Shown: positions 36,890 to 47,058 of the stretch, piece after piece | Layout: each line of letters starts with the position of its first letter | Numbering within the stretch: the stretch's first letter is position 1 | Source: Cerasicoccus frondis | Lineage (GTDB): Bacteria > Verrucomicrobiota > Verrucomicrobiia > Opitutales > Cerasicoccaceae | NCBI GenBank assembly: GCA_031296915.1 | Contig: JAVDPC010000018.1 | Span: forward strand, 1-64,000 | Direction: 5' to 3' | DNA length: 64,000 bases | Program-made: the position numbers and the translations under genes | The notes under the pieces: generated by a model | The model's database searches: none | What the model was told of the DNA's origin: nothing | The model's input: the letters and a program-made list of their open reading frames with translations, nothing else

Positions 36890-37501
36890 ATGCCCAGCCG
36901 TCGGCGTGGCTTCTCATTGCTCGAAATTGTTTTCGTTCTGGCCATGATTACGCTCATGGCAGGCATCGTTGCGTCGCTCAACATGGAGTCACTGATTTCT
37001 TCCAATGGCGCCAAACCAGCCTATGAGGTCTTTCGCGAGGCCTCGCATGAAGCGAGGTTGCAGGCGATCAACAGCGCCGCCACGGTCTATTTATCATTCG
37101 ACGCCGAGGGGCAGCAGTTTTTGCTGCGGACGGATGCGGTCACCGCCGAGCCTGAGGAGGAGCGTTTCGGAACTCTGCCCAAGGTTGACCGCTATGGTTA
37201 CCTGATTGACGAGGAGGAGGAAGCCGAGGTCGTGCCAGAAGGCGGTCGCACTGATTTCCCAGTGTATGAAGATGAGCTGGAAGTGGAATTCCGCGGCATC
37301 CGGGCCGAGAGCGATGGCTTGGGCATTCCTGAGGCTGAATATTCTGCCGAGCCACTGCATTACCTGGTGTTTCATCCCAGCGGGGTTTCGACGCCAGCTG
37401 TCGTCACGTTGCGTTATTCGGGAGGGGATGAACAGACCCTGAGTTTGGATCGATTCTCCAGCGGCCCGCAACTTTCTCGTGATGAAGGGGTTGGCTTTTA
37501 A
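36890..37501 (+). CDS. gspH: Type II secretion minor pseudopilin GspH-like
   Basis: 203 residues from the ATG at 36890 (an alternative start at 36866 gives a longer leader). The cleavage site RRRG|FSLLEIVFVLAMITLMAGI is clear. The C-terminal region has the GspH-type beta-rich layout (LQAINSAATVYLSFDAEGQQFLL, LHYLVFHPSGVSTPAVVTLRY) with an acidic insertion EEEEAEVVPEGG. It follows gspG by 43 nt. Confidence 0.8.
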   Translation: MPSRRRGFSLLEIVFVLAMITLMAGIVASLNMESLISSNGAKPAYEVFREASHEARLQAINSAATVYLSFDAEGQQFLLRTDAVTAEPEEERFGTLPKVDRYGYLIDEEEEAEVVPEGGRTDFPVYEDELEVEFRGIRAESDGLGIPEAEYSAEPLHYLVFHPSGVSTPAVVTLRYSGGDEQTLSLDRFSSGPQLSRDEGVGF

Positions 37502-37540
37502 CAGATTTCCGGAAACAACCTCGAGCGCCTGTAGTCCTAC

Positions 37541-38011
37541 GTGCGGGCTTTCTCCATGATATCCAGTCGCCAGCATCGTCGTAACGGCTTTACCTTAATC
37601 GAGGCATTGCTGGCCATTGGCTTGTTTACGCTTGCGTCCGCGATGCTGATTCAGGCTGCGTACAGCTCGATTTACGCTTACGAAGCGGTGCAAAACAATT
37701 CTGACAAAGAGCAGTACTACCGCTATGTGCTGAGGTCGATCATTGCGATTGAAGAGCAGGATACGATGGAGGATGGCGGGGATTGGAATTTGCCGGACGA
37801 CACGTTGGCGAACTGGGAGGCGGAGATTGAGGACGCTGACATGATTGACCTGTTCCGGGTGAGTATCCAGATCACGCTTGAAGACGAGGACGAGCCGCGC
37901 TCCTTTGAGGTCTATTTGTATCGGCCAGACTGGAGCTCGGTCGATGGAGATCGCGAGGGGCTGCTCAATGATCGCCGGGAAAAACTGGAGGAGCGTCGTG
38001 ATGGATTCTAG
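37541..38011 (+). CDS. gspI: Type II secretion minor pseudopilin GspI-like
   Basis: 156 residues. The cleavage site RRNG|FTLIEALLAIGLFTLASAML carries Glu at +5. The soluble part is short and very acidic (EEQDTMEDGGDWNLPDDTLANWEAEIEDAD). Position between GspH and GspJ supports the GspI identity, since the tip pseudopilins I, J and K form the initiating complex. The 3' end overlaps the next gene. Confidence 0.8.
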   Translation: MRAFSMISSRQHRRNGFTLIEALLAIGLFTLASAMLIQAAYSSIYAYEAVQNNSDKEQYYRYVLRSIIAIEEQDTMEDGGDWNLPDDTLANWEAEIEDADMIDLFRVSIQITLEDEDEPRSFEVYLYRPDWSSVDGDREGLLNDRREKLEERRDGF

Positions 38012-38678
38012 GCCAATGAAGACTCAACGGGGCTTTACGCTGTTGGAGCTCATTTTGGTCGTTGGGTTATCCGGCCTACTGCTTACTGCGGCCGCGAGTT
38101 TGGTTTTTGGCCTGATGACGTTGAAAACCAGCGCAGAAGCGGGGCCTCAGGAGGCAGAGCACATTGCGAACGTGCGTCGTTTCATGGAGTATATTTTTGC
38201 GGAGGCAGAGCCTATCCAAAATCTGGGTGATGAGGGTGGGACGGCGCCGGAAGAGGCCGTGTCGTGGCGTAATCTTCCTGGCAGCAGCGGGCTGAATGAC
38301 AAAGTGCTTGCCTTCAGGCTTCCGGGCAAAATTCCGCTTTTTAGTGATAGCGAACTCTACGCGCCTGAGGTGGACTGCTACCTGAAGCTGGTCGAAGATG
38401 AGGGGCTCTACATTTACTGGCAATCGGATGCGATGGCCAATGAGAACACCGATGACGTGCGCCGCAGTCAGGTCTCCCCCCTCGTGTCCAAGTTGGAATA
38501 CCTCTGGTACGACGACAATGACGAGACATGGGAAATTTCTGAGGAGCTTGAAGAAAACGACGAAGGCGGCGATGACGCCCCGCAATTCATTCGCCTGACC
38601 TTTGGCGAAGAACGGGATGATGCCAAAACGGCGCTGCTGCTGCTGCCCCCTAGTGATGAAGGGACTCCCAGGTTATGA
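38001..38678 (+). CDS. gspJ: Type II secretion minor pseudopilin GspJ-like
   Basis: 225 residues from the ATG at 38001, which overlaps the gspI stop by 11 nt and has an AGGAG-like sequence upstream. The cleavage site is KTQRG|FTLLELILVVGLSGLLL. A large acidic beta-rich region follows (SEELEENDEGGDDAPQFIRLTFGE). An alternative start at 38016 is also acceptable. The stop overlaps gspK by 4 nt. Confidence 0.8.
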   Translation: MDSRPMKTQRGFTLLELILVVGLSGLLLTAAASLVFGLMTLKTSAEAGPQEAEHIANVRRFMEYIFAEAEPIQNLGDEGGTAPEEAVSWRNLPGSSGLNDKVLAFRLPGKIPLFSDSELYAPEVDCYLKLVEDEGLYIYWQSDAMANENTDDVRRSQVSPLVSKLEYLWYDDNDETWEISEELEENDEGGDDAPQFIRLTFGEERDDAKTALLLLPPSDEGTPRL

Positions 38679-39838
38679 AGCAACGTGCTGATACAGTGCT
38701 TGGCCAACGCCCTGCTTTCTTGCTCCTGATGGTGCTGGTTTTCCTGTTCATCGCGTCCATTGTCACGGTATCGCTGACCGAAAGCATGCTGCGCAACATT
38801 CGGTCGTCGGCTACCGCATCGGCGCGAGATGACCTGCGATTGGCGGCCTTTTCGGCCATGGAGATTTCCTTGGCGACGCTGTCCGAAATCAAGGAATTGG
38901 ACGGCAAATTACACAGCCCCTCGCAGGGCTGGGGCAATCCGGTGGGCTATTCGCCGGTCGCTTGGCCCAACGGCGTCACCGTCAGCGTGACGATTACGGA
39001 TGAGACGGGCAAGATCCCCCTCAACCCTCCCAATCGCGACCGTTTGGAGCAGTTGCTCGATCAACTCGGTGTCGATTTTACTCAGACGCAGGAGCTGATT
39101 GACGCCTATCTGGATTGGGTGGATGAGGACGATTTGGAACGACTCAATGGCGCTGAGGCCGATTATTATGAACGGCTGACGCCTGCTCGGACGCCTGCGA
39201 ACCAACCCATCACATCGCACGACGCATTTCGCTACATCAAGGGCTTCGACGAGTTGTTTTTCTCCGAGAATGGAGCGCCCAACGCGCTGTTTAAGCGTTT
39301 TAAGGACGCGACGTCCTTCTATCATGAGTACGATGTGAACATCAACACCGCTACGGAATCTGTCTTGGGAATGCTTGAGGAAAACTCTGGTCTCGACCGG
39401 CATTCGTTGGAGGATTTGCAGTACGGGTTGGACCAACAAGCCGGCACCGAGGACGATGGCTGGTCGGCGAGTTCGGATGACATCACGATCAATTCCGATG
39501 CCTCCGTCGGCTACGAGGCTCATGTTTTCCGCATCACAGTGCGGGTAGAGCAGGGGGGGAAGGAATTTCAACTTTCAGCGCTGGTGGACGATGGCGGCAG
39601 CCAAGGCTCCGATAATTCCAGTGAAAACTCCACTAACACCAACCGAAACGACCGCAATATCAGCGCGCAGGACAGTGGGAACAACTCGCCGTCGATTAGC
39701 GTAAATTCGGACACCGTGGTGGAAGGTGATGAGTCTGAATCCGGCTCGTCCACCTCCAGTTCGGAGCCGCGAATCGTTTATACCAACGGAGACTGGCGTT
39801 TCCTGGAGCTTAATGAGAATCGCCCCGAAGACGGTTGA
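38675..39838 (+). CDS. gspK: Type II secretion pseudopilin GspK-like
   Basis: 387 residues. The N-terminus RPAFLLLMVLVFLFIAS resembles a pseudopilin helix but lacks the usual Gly before the cleavage site and Glu at +5, as in other GspK proteins that cap the tip. The GspK core has DETGKIPLNPPNRDRLEQLL, LIDAYLDWVDEDD, SHDAFRYIKGF and INTATESVL. Residues ~300-370 form a Ser/Asn-rich low-complexity linker before a short terminal WRFLELNENRP. It overlaps gspJ by 4 nt. Confidence 0.85.
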   Translation: MKQRADTVLGQRPAFLLLMVLVFLFIASIVTVSLTESMLRNIRSSATASARDDLRLAAFSAMEISLATLSEIKELDGKLHSPSQGWGNPVGYSPVAWPNGVTVSVTITDETGKIPLNPPNRDRLEQLLDQLGVDFTQTQELIDAYLDWVDEDDLERLNGAEADYYERLTPARTPANQPITSHDAFRYIKGFDELFFSENGAPNALFKRFKDATSFYHEYDVNINTATESVLGMLEENSGLDRHSLEDLQYGLDQQAGTEDDGWSASSDDITINSDASVGYEAHVFRITVRVEQGGKEFQLSALVDDGGSQGSDNSSENSTNTNRNDRNISAQDSGNNSPSISVNSDTVVEGDESESGSSTSSSEPRIVYTNGDWRFLELNENRPEDG

Positions 39839-39877
39839 TTTCTTGAATACATGTCTTGATACTTCGCAATTTTCGCA

Positions 39878-41101
39878 ATGTTGAAACTCCCCGACAATTT
39901 AATCCGCGTAGCCGAAGCCCGCGCGCCCGAGGTGCTGCTGACTCCTGGCGGATATTTCTTTAGTCGGTTGGTTCCGCTTCCGGAGGAGTTGACGGCGGCT
40001 GAGTATCAGTCTTTGGCGGAGTTAACTCTGGAGGAGTGCGCGCCTTTCCCGCTGGAGCAATTGGCTTGGGGGTTCCTCGTTGATGAGGCCCGGCGCGAGT
40101 TGTGGCTTTATGCGGCCTGTCGGCCTCGCATCGGGCAAAGCGTGCTGGATGATTGGGATGACGCCGAGCATGTATTTCCGGCTTTTCTGCCTTTATTGCT
40201 AACCTTCCGTGAGCCGCCCAGGCATCTGGCCTGGCGCTCGGAGCAAGAAATTTTGCTTTTGGAGTTCGCGGAGGGAGGACGCTTCCCGACCCGTTTGCGG
40301 CATCGTCGCCTTCAGGAGCGCGACGAAGAAGATGAGTCGGCGGAGGATCACCGCGAGGCAGTCGCCGAGTTTTTACGCAGTCAGGGAGTGGACCCTGCCA
40401 CGACGCCGGTTTATACGCTCCAGGAAACGCGCGTGAGCGCGGATCGGCAGGTCGCTTTTGTTATTTGCCGCGACGAAGCCGACGCTGAGTCCGAGCCAGT
40501 TGTGGAGTTGGCGGATGCCGAAGCAAGTTGGTGGGCGGATTTGCGTTCGCCGGAGTTTATTGCCTCCGAGCAGCGTTCGCGCCGCTGGCAGAACAACCTT
40601 TGGAGCGCATTGAAGTGGTCCGGCTGGGCGGCGATCTTTTTGATCTTTATGGTGCTGTTCAATATCGTGGGCAGTATGCTGGTGCAGCGTCGGCAGGATA
40701 AGATCGTGGCGCAGGATCCCGCCGTGATGGCGTATGAGCAAAATTCAAATTTCCTCGTCGACTTGCGTCGCTTTACGGAGCGCCCTTTGCAGCCATACGA
40801 GGTGCTGGGCATCACTAACCAGATCCGCCCAATGAAAAATATCTGGTATCGTGCGGCGGAAGTGGACAGCAAGGACGGCGTCACGATTCAGGGCTACGCG
40901 AATAGTGTCAACGAAGTGAATGACTTCTGGCGTTCGTTGGTTAACACCGGCCAATTCAAAATGCGGGAGACCGCCCGTTATAAGCGGCAAGGCAATGTCT
41001 ACGAATTTACTTTGCGCATGGATTACACCGGCGCGCTGGCTGATCCGGGCCAACCGCTCGCGGCGCTGGAACCCACGCCCAACCAAGGAGGCGACGAATG
41101 A
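39878..41101 (+). CDS. gspL: Type II secretion inner-membrane protein GspL-like
   Basis: 407 residues. A cytoplasmic actin-like region (~1-215) precedes one membrane helix (WAAIFLIFMVLFNIVGSMLV, ~248-267) and a small periplasmic ferredoxin-like domain (VTIQGYANSVNEVNDFWRSLV). GspL couples the ATPase GspE to the pseudopilins. Position and overlap (4 nt) with the gspM gene give the strongest support. Confidence 0.75.
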   Translation: MLKLPDNLIRVAEARAPEVLLTPGGYFFSRLVPLPEELTAAEYQSLAELTLEECAPFPLEQLAWGFLVDEARRELWLYAACRPRIGQSVLDDWDDAEHVFPAFLPLLLTFREPPRHLAWRSEQEILLLEFAEGGRFPTRLRHRRLQERDEEDESAEDHREAVAEFLRSQGVDPATTPVYTLQETRVSADRQVAFVICRDEADAESEPVVELADAEASWWADLRSPEFIASEQRSRRWQNNLWSALKWSGWAAIFLIFMVLFNIVGSMLVQRRQDKIVAQDPAVMAYEQNSNFLVDLRRFTERPLQPYEVLGITNQIRPMKNIWYRAAEVDSKDGVTIQGYANSVNEVNDFWRSLVNTGQFKMRETARYKRQGNVYEFTLRMDYTGALADPGQPLAALEPTPNQGGDE

Positions 41102-41643
41102 AGATGCGTCAACTTTTTCAGCGGATGACTTCCCGTGAAAAGACGCTGCTCGTGGCGTTCGTTTGGGTGATCTTGATCATTGTGTTTAGCTTCGCACTGC
41201 GTGACTTCCGCGTATTTGTCGATGGTTGGCAATCCACGGGCCGTGTCCTGAAAGACCAGAAAGCGCTGCTCGACCAGGCGCCGGAGACCAACGCCGCGCT
41301 CGACAAAGAATTGGAGTTCTACAACTCGGATCGCATTTTTGACCTGGCTTCCCTCACTGGTCGCGTTGACCAATTGGCCAAGCAGGCCGGGATTACCAAC
41401 TTTACCTTCAACACCGGCAGCGAGGATCAGGACATCCATGTGGCGCACACCATGCGTTTGAATGTCCGTGATACGCCGATCGATAAACTGATGGCGTTGG
41501 ATGAAGCGCTCAACCGTGAGTCGCCTTACATCAACAAAGTCAGCGTCAGTCTGAAGTCAGACCGAAATAATTCTGAACTCCTCGACGCCACCATTGTTCT
41601 TAACTCTTTCGAACTTAAACCGAGCGGGTTGACCGCCAACTAA
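41098..41643 (+). CDS. gspM: Type II secretion protein GspM-like
   Basis: 181 residues. A short basic N-terminus, one membrane helix (TLLVAFVWVILIIVFSFAL, ~16-34) and a periplasmic coiled and ferredoxin-like part (LTGRVDQLAKQAGITNFTFNTG). The layout is that of GspM, the partner of GspL. It overlaps gspL by 4 nt and precedes the secretin gene by 6 nt. Confidence 0.75.
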   Translation: MKMRQLFQRMTSREKTLLVAFVWVILIIVFSFALRDFRVFVDGWQSTGRVLKDQKALLDQAPETNAALDKELEFYNSDRIFDLASLTGRVDQLAKQAGITNFTFNTGSEDQDIHVAHTMRLNVRDTPIDKLMALDEALNRESPYINKVSVSLKSDRNNSELLDATIVLNSFELKPSGLTAN

Positions 41644-41649
41644 TAAACT

Positions 41650-44004
41650 ATGTCCCTGAGCGCTATCGCAACCCCTTTAGTTCGCCTGTGGCTCGTTATC
41701 GCCGCAATGTGCGTTCTGAGCGCATCGCAGTTGCTTGCCCAACCAGAGCCCGATGATGAACCTGTGCCTGAGTTTGATCTTGAGATGGAGCCGCCTCAAG
41801 TCAGCGCGCCTGGTGGTCGTGGCGCTCCTGTAGTGAATCCGCGCACCTCGTCACGTGTCCCGTCGGCGCAGCGAAACAGCTTGCAGGCTGCTAATGCCCA
41901 GGCTTCGGGCAGCGAACCCACCACCGCACAGCCCGCGCAAGAAGTGGAGCTGATCATGGTCGATATGGAGCTGAACGACGTGCTGCTCAACTTGGAGCAA
42001 TTGACGAAGAAGCCCATCATCCGCTCGCAATCGCTGCCCGCCGTGAAGATTAATTTCAATGGGCAAGGGCCGATGAGCAAGGACGAGGCGATCCTCGTCA
42101 TTAAGAGTTTGCTCGCGCTCAATGGAGTCATCGTGACAGATCTGGGCCAGGGGCTGATCAAGGCCGTCCCGGCAGCAGGCGCTTCGGGCGCAACGGCGCA
42201 AGTCCCGGAATTTATCCACGGTTCAACGCTGGGATTGCCGCCGAGCCAAGCTTACTACACCAAGTTTTTTAAGTTCAACTACCTCGATGCGGAAAAGGAA
42301 GGCACGGTTGTCGTGCAGTCCCTGAGTTCTGGCGGCATTCAGCCGGTGGTTTTTCCGAAAAACAACGCCCTGCTCGTCACGGATATGCTCGTGAACTTGC
42401 AACGCATGGAGGAAGTGCTGGAGACGGCGGATATGCCCGACTATGACAATGAGCGCATCTTCTTCTTTAACCTGAAGCACATTAAGGCGCCCGATTTGGC
42501 ACAGCGCCTCACCAAGCTGACGACGGGCACTTCCGGCATCGCACGCTACTTTAATAACAACACAACCTTCGAGGCGGACGAGCGCACGAACCAACTCATC
42601 GCGATCACCCACCCATCGAATAAGGTGATTCTGGAAAACCTGATTGCGGAGCTCGATAAGGACGTTGAGCCCATCACATCCAGCGAGGTGTTTTACATCA
42701 AGCATGCGCAGGCCACCGAGATCGATTCCTTGTTGGAAGAGGTGATCACCGGTCAGCAAAACGCGCGCAACAAATCTGAAAGCGCGGACAAGAACAAACA
42801 GCAGTCACCGGAGTCCAACACCGCAGTAGGGCCGGGGGGGCAGGATGCGCTTGCGGCTGACGCTGCCCCCATGCCTTCGCCGGACAGTGGTCTGGTGGTG
42901 GCCGAGTTGGGGAAGAATTTGCAGTTCTCGGATTTCGTTACGGTCGTTGCGGATGAACGCTCAAACTCGATTGTGGCCTATGGCACGAAGTCCGACCTCA
43001 TTCAGATTGGCCGCCTGATCGAGCAGATCGACGTCTTGCTCGCCCAGGTCTACATCGAAGTGTTAATCGCAGAAGTGACCCTTACCGATAATTCAGCGAG
43101 TGGTTTTAGTGAGTTTAGCCTCGAAGGTTCAGCGGTGACTTCAAACCTGACCGCATCCACTGCTGTCAATCAGGGGCAGTTGTCCGCTGCGCCGTTTAGC
43201 ATTGATGTGTCTTTGAATCCAGATACATTTGAGGCCGTTTTGCGAACCGCAGCGGAAAACACGAACATCCGCATTTTATCGGTGCCGAATATCGTCACCA
43301 CGCACAACCAGGAGGCGAACGTCAACGTTTCGCAATCGCAGCCGATTATCACGAGTTCGGTCACGAACCTCACCTCGAATAACACGGATGGCACGACATC
43401 CAACGACGTCCAATACCGCGACATTGGTATTCAACTGACGGTTAAGCCGCTCATCGGCAGCAATGGCATCATCCAGATGGAGATTGAGCAGATCGTGGAA
43501 AATGTCGTGGACACGACGCCGATTAATGGCACGGATCAGCCGATCATCGGTAAGCGCGAAGCGACTTCATTTGTCAGCGTGTCGGATGGGCAGGTCATTG
43601 TGTTGGCGGGTTTGCAGTCCACGCAGTTTAACACCAGTGACGGCAAACTATGGATCATTGGCGACATCCCGATCATCGGAGATTTGCTCAACCCGGAATC
43701 GGAGACCAACGAACGTCGCGAGCTCATGATCTTTATCCGGCCAACGGTTTACTTTGGCCCGGAGGATGCGCATAAGCATGCGCAAAAGATAATCGGTCAT
43801 TTGGATAACGGCAGTGACGTCAGCACCTTCTTGCAAACCGACGACATGACCCAAGTGACTAAGGTGCAACGCATCGACGCGCTGAAGCAATCGGAGGAGC
43901 TGGAAACTGAAACTGGAGAAGGACATCCGTTTAACGTCAATGCGCCGCTGTCGGATTCCGAACAGAAGAAGTCCGCCAAACGCTCCCCCTACTCAGGTAA
44001 TTGA
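41650..44004 (+). CDS. gspD: Type II secretion secretin GspD
   Basis: 784 residues. A signal peptide (~1-30) is followed by N0-N3 domains ([36 protein letters not shown]). A Ser/Asn/Pro/Gly-rich linker lies within N3 (~375-415). The C-terminal secretin domain has [31 protein letters not shown] and [19 protein letters not shown]. It forms the outer-membrane exit pore. No lipoprotein pilotin gene is adjacent. The stop overlaps the gspE start by 4 nt. Confidence 0.92.
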   Translation: MSLSAIATPLVRLWLVIAAMCVLSASQLLAQPEPDDEPVPEFDLEMEPPQVSAPGGRGAPVVNPRTSSRVPSAQRNSLQAANAQASGSEPTTAQPAQEVELIMVDMELNDVLLNLEQLTKKPIIRSQSLPAVKINFNGQGPMSKDEAILVIKSLLALNGVIVTDLGQGLIKAVPAAGASGATAQVPEFIHGSTLGLPPSQAYYTKFFKFNYLDAEKEGTVVVQSLSSGGIQPVVFPKNNALLVTDMLVNLQRMEEVLETADMPDYDNERIFFFNLKHIKAPDLAQRLTKLTTGTSGIARYFNNNTTFEADERTNQLIAITHPSNKVILENLIAELDKDVEPITSSEVFYIKHAQATEIDSLLEEVITGQQNARNKSESADKNKQQSPESNTAVGPGGQDALAADAAPMPSPDSGLVVAELGKNLQFSDFVTVVADERSNSIVAYGTKSDLIQIGRLIEQIDVLLAQVYIEVLIAEVTLTDNSASGFSEFSLEGSAVTSNLTASTAVNQGQLSAAPFSIDVSLNPDTFEAVLRTAAENTNIRILSVPNIVTTHNQEANVNVSQSQPIITSSVTNLTSNNTDGTTSNDVQYRDIGIQLTVKPLIGSNGIIQMEIEQIVENVVDTTPINGTDQPIIGKREATSFVSVSDGQVIVLAGLQSTQFNTSDGKLWIIGDIPIIGDLLNPESETNERRELMIFIRPTVYFGPEDAHKHAQKIIGHLDNGSDVSTFLQTDDMTQVTKVQRIDALKQSEELETETGEGHPFNVNAPLSDSEQKKSAKRSPYSGN

Positions 44005-45719
44005 TGGATGATGTGCCCAACAGTTGGCTCGAGCGGCTTGATGAAGAGCAGCAGGAGCATTTTGCCGAAGCTCCGCGCCAGGACCGCGTAAAATACCTGG
44101 CGGGGATTTGGCAGGAGCAGGAGGCCGATGTTTTCCAGCGTTTGGCCGCAGAAACGAAGACAATGGTCTTGGAGGTCATTCAGCAGTCGGAAGCGCCGGA
44201 AGACGCGTTGCCCTTACGCCTGATTCACGAGTACCAATGCCTGCCCGTTCAAGTGGAGGAGCATCCAGGCGAGTTGTGCTTGGTCACCGTCTGGCCACCC
44301 TCGCTTACGATGACGGATTGGGTCATTGCGGCCACAGGCCGTGAGCCACGCTGGTTCATCGGCGATCCATCGGATGTGGCCGAGCTCATTACCCAAGCCT
44401 ATGGCGTGGGTTCCGGCAGCCTCGACGAGCAGGACATGGAAGGCTTTGCCGACTCCGAGCAGAACGAGGAGGAAGAAGATGAAGACGCCGCGCTCATCCG
44501 TTTCGTTAATGAAGTTATCGCCAAGGCGATTGCTGACCGCGCGACAGACATCCATTTCGAGCCGCAGAAGGAAACGCTCAACATCCGCTACCGCATCGAC
44601 GGCGTGCTCGTGCCCGTACGTGTGCCGGAGAATTTAAAGACGTTTCAGCGCGCCATCATTTCGCGCCTGAAGATCATGGCGAAGTTGAACATTTCCGAGC
44701 GTCGTCGCCCACAGGACGGCCGCATCGGGTTTAACTATGGCAACGAAGAGCTGGACATTCGCATCTCCTCGCTGCCCACGATGTATGGCGAAAGCATCAG
44801 CTTGCGTTTGTTATCGGACAAGACGCAGCCAGTCACCATCGAAGACCTTGGCTTCATGCCAGCTGACGTCAAAATGCTGGACACCATTCTCCAGCGACCA
44901 CACGGAATCATCCTCGCCACAGGACCAACCGGCGCCGGTAAGTCGACGACGCTTAGCTCGTTCATCCGCCGCATCCGGGATCCGCGCCGTCGCATTGTGA
45001 CGATTGAAGATCCGGTCGAATATGAGATCGACGGCGTCAACCAAACGCAGGTGCAAAGCGAGATCGGCTTAACCTTTGCCAACAGCTTGCGTTCGGTGCT
45101 GCGTCAAGACCCGGACGTCATCATGGTGGGGGAAATTCGTGACGGTGAAACGGCGGACATCGCGATCCGCGCATCGCTCACTGGTCACTTGGTGCTTTCC
45201 TCTCTGCACACGAATGATGCGCCGGGCGCCATTACGCGTCTGATCGACATGGACATTGAACCGTTCCTCATCGCGTCGTCGGTGGAAATGGTCATTGCCC
45301 AGCGCTTAGTGCGACGTCTTTGTTCGCATTGTGCGGCGCCCGCCGACGTGCCGCTGCAGGAGCTGAGCTCCTGCCTCATGGCGATGCACATCCCGGCCTC
45401 CGAAGTAACCGAAGGCCATTTGGTGAAAAAACCGGTGGGCTGCGAGCGTTGTCGTGGTCTGGGCTTCCGCGGACGTGTTGGCTTATTTGAAATTCTCCGC
45501 ATCAACGACGCGATCCATGAGCTGATCATTCGCCGCGCTTCCGCTTGGGAAATCCGCAAGCTGGCGGAGTCTCAGGGCATGGCGACGTTGCAGGTGAGTG
45601 GTTGGAATCAGGTCAAGCGCGGCATCACCTCGCTACCCGAAGTCTTGCGCTACGCTGATGTGATCAGCGAAGAAGAAGAGAAGGCCAGTGCGGAACAACC
45701 GGGAAACAGCCCCTCTTAA
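44001..45719 (+). CDS. gspE: Type II secretion ATPase GspE
   Basis: 572 residues. The N1E domain carries a long acidic linker ([20 protein letters not shown]). The ATPase core has Walker [12 protein letters not shown], Asp box [18 protein letters not shown], Walker [17 protein letters not shown] and His box [12 protein letters not shown]. The zinc domain has CSHC and CERC pairs. It powers pseudopilus assembly. Confidence 0.95.
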   Translation: MMDDVPNSWLERLDEEQQEHFAEAPRQDRVKYLAGIWQEQEADVFQRLAAETKTMVLEVIQQSEAPEDALPLRLIHEYQCLPVQVEEHPGELCLVTVWPPSLTMTDWVIAATGREPRWFIGDPSDVAELITQAYGVGSGSLDEQDMEGFADSEQNEEEEDEDAALIRFVNEVIAKAIADRATDIHFEPQKETLNIRYRIDGVLVPVRVPENLKTFQRAIISRLKIMAKLNISERRRPQDGRIGFNYGNEELDIRISSLPTMYGESISLRLLSDKTQPVTIEDLGFMPADVKMLDTILQRPHGIILATGPTGAGKSTTLSSFIRRIRDPRRRIVTIEDPVEYEIDGVNQTQVQSEIGLTFANSLRSVLRQDPDVIMVGEIRDGETADIAIRASLTGHLVLSSLHTNDAPGAITRLIDMDIEPFLIASSVEMVIAQRLVRRLCSHCAAPADVPLQELSSCLMAMHIPASEVTEGHLVKKPVGCERCRGLGFRGRVGLFEILRINDAIHELIIRRASAWEIRKLAESQGMATLQVSGWNQVKRGITSLPEVLRYADVISEEEEKASAEQPGNSPS

Positions 45720-45733
45720 CTTGAGACTGCACC

Positions 45734-47023
45734 ATGCCGAGCTTCAGCTATAAAGGGATCGATTCTGGCGGCGCCACCGTGAATGGAGTCGTGGAGGCTG
45801 TTGACCGTAAGCAGGCCTTGCGCAAGATCCGCGCCGGCAAAGTGCGCCCCATCGATGTTAAGATGGGGAAAGGCAAAGCAGGCGCCTTGAAGGCGAAACC
45901 CGTCAAAGGAAACGCCGAGGAAACGGAAAGTTTCACCGCTAGCAGCAGTGATAAAAAATCGCGGCGCCTTTTTGCGCGCAACCGTCCAAGCCGCAAGCAG
46001 GCATTACCGTTTTTCCGTAAGCTTTACCAACTGCATAAAAGCGGGATGCCGATTGGCGACGCCATGCAGATCATGAGTCAGCGTATGGGGGATCCCGCGC
46101 TGAAAGATTTATCCAACGCCGTTTACCGTGACTTGAGCGAGGGCCGAACGCTGGCCAGTTCCATGCGGGCCATGCCTGAGTATTTCGAGCCAACGATGGC
46201 GTACTTGATCGAGGCCGGTGAAGCGACTGGTAATGTGCAGCCTATTCTTGAGAACATCATCGATCACTTGCAGCGTAAGGCGGCCTTGCAAAAAGAAGTG
46301 CAAGCCGCAATGGCCTACCCGGTTATGATTTGCCTAGTGGCGTTAGGCGTTGTCGCACTCTTTCTCTTCTACTTGTTGCCGCGCATTCAGAACATGCTGG
46401 ATTCGATGGGTGGCGAGTTAAACCTCGCAGCGCGCATCATGATTGGCGGGGCAGACTTTGCCCTTGTGCAGGGGCCGTTCATTGCCGTGGCGTTGTTTGT
46501 TGTGGCGTTGTCAATCGTGTCCTGGCGCAAGACGGAGAAAGGACGTTTCGCAACGGACGCCTGGGCGCTGAAGTTACCGATCATCTCTGGCCTTTACTAC
46601 AATGCCGATATTTGCCGTGTTTCGAATATCCTGTATGTGTTGCTTTCCAATGGCGTGAACACCACCGAGAGCTTGCGTTTGGCGGAGAATACTTTGCAGA
46701 ACAAAGTATTGGTCGGAAAATACGTGGCCGCGCGAACGATGGTGAATGACGGTGCTCCGTTCTCTGCGGCATTCAAGCGCTACGGGTTGTTGCCCGACCT
46801 TGATCAGGACATCTTGAGCATCGGTGAGAATACTGGAAGCCTCGCGCCGAGCTTTAATGAAATTTACAACACTCACTCTGAAGAGCTGTCGAATCGACTA
46901 AGCGTGCTGACCAAGCTGATCGCTGGGCTTGCGCTGGGCTTTGCCTTCACTTTGGTCTTTGTGCTGACGCTGGCGATCGTCATGAGTATTTTGAACATGA
47001 CGCAAAGCATTATGGCTCGTTAA
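45734..47023 (+). CDS. gspF: Type II secretion inner-membrane protein GspF
   Basis: 429 residues. The N-terminal region contains SYKGIDSGGATVNGVVEAVDRKQALRKI followed by a basic, low-complexity linker (~43-80, rich in Lys, Gly and Ser). Two T2SSF domains follow with FFRKLYQLHKSGMPIGDAMQIM and ISNILYVLL-type helices, and three membrane segments (near 200, 250 and the C-terminus). It is the platform of the secretion machine and the last gene of the operon. Confidence 0.93.
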   Translation: MPSFSYKGIDSGGATVNGVVEAVDRKQALRKIRAGKVRPIDVKMGKGKAGALKAKPVKGNAEETESFTASSSDKKSRRLFARNRPSRKQALPFFRKLYQLHKSGMPIGDAMQIMSQRMGDPALKDLSNAVYRDLSEGRTLASSMRAMPEYFEPTMAYLIEAGEATGNVQPILENIIDHLQRKAALQKEVQAAMAYPVMICLVALGVVALFLFYLLPRIQNMLDSMGGELNLAARIMIGGADFALVQGPFIAVALFVVALSIVSWRKTEKGRFATDAWALKLPIISGLYYNADICRVSNILYVLLSNGVNTTESLRLAENTLQNKVLVGKYVAARTMVNDGAPFSAAFKRYGLLPDLDQDILSIGENTGSLAPSFNEIYNTHSEELSNRLSVLTKLIAGLALGFAFTLVFVLTLAIVMSILNMTQSIMAR

Positions 47024-47058
47024 GCTTTGCTTGGCAAAGTAACTTTGCAAAACAAAGT

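Noticed and set aside
47027..47057. CTTTGC/GCAAAG repeats after gspF as a terminator
   Set aside because: The stem is only about six base pairs, AT-rich, without a T run, and directly abuts the next start codon.
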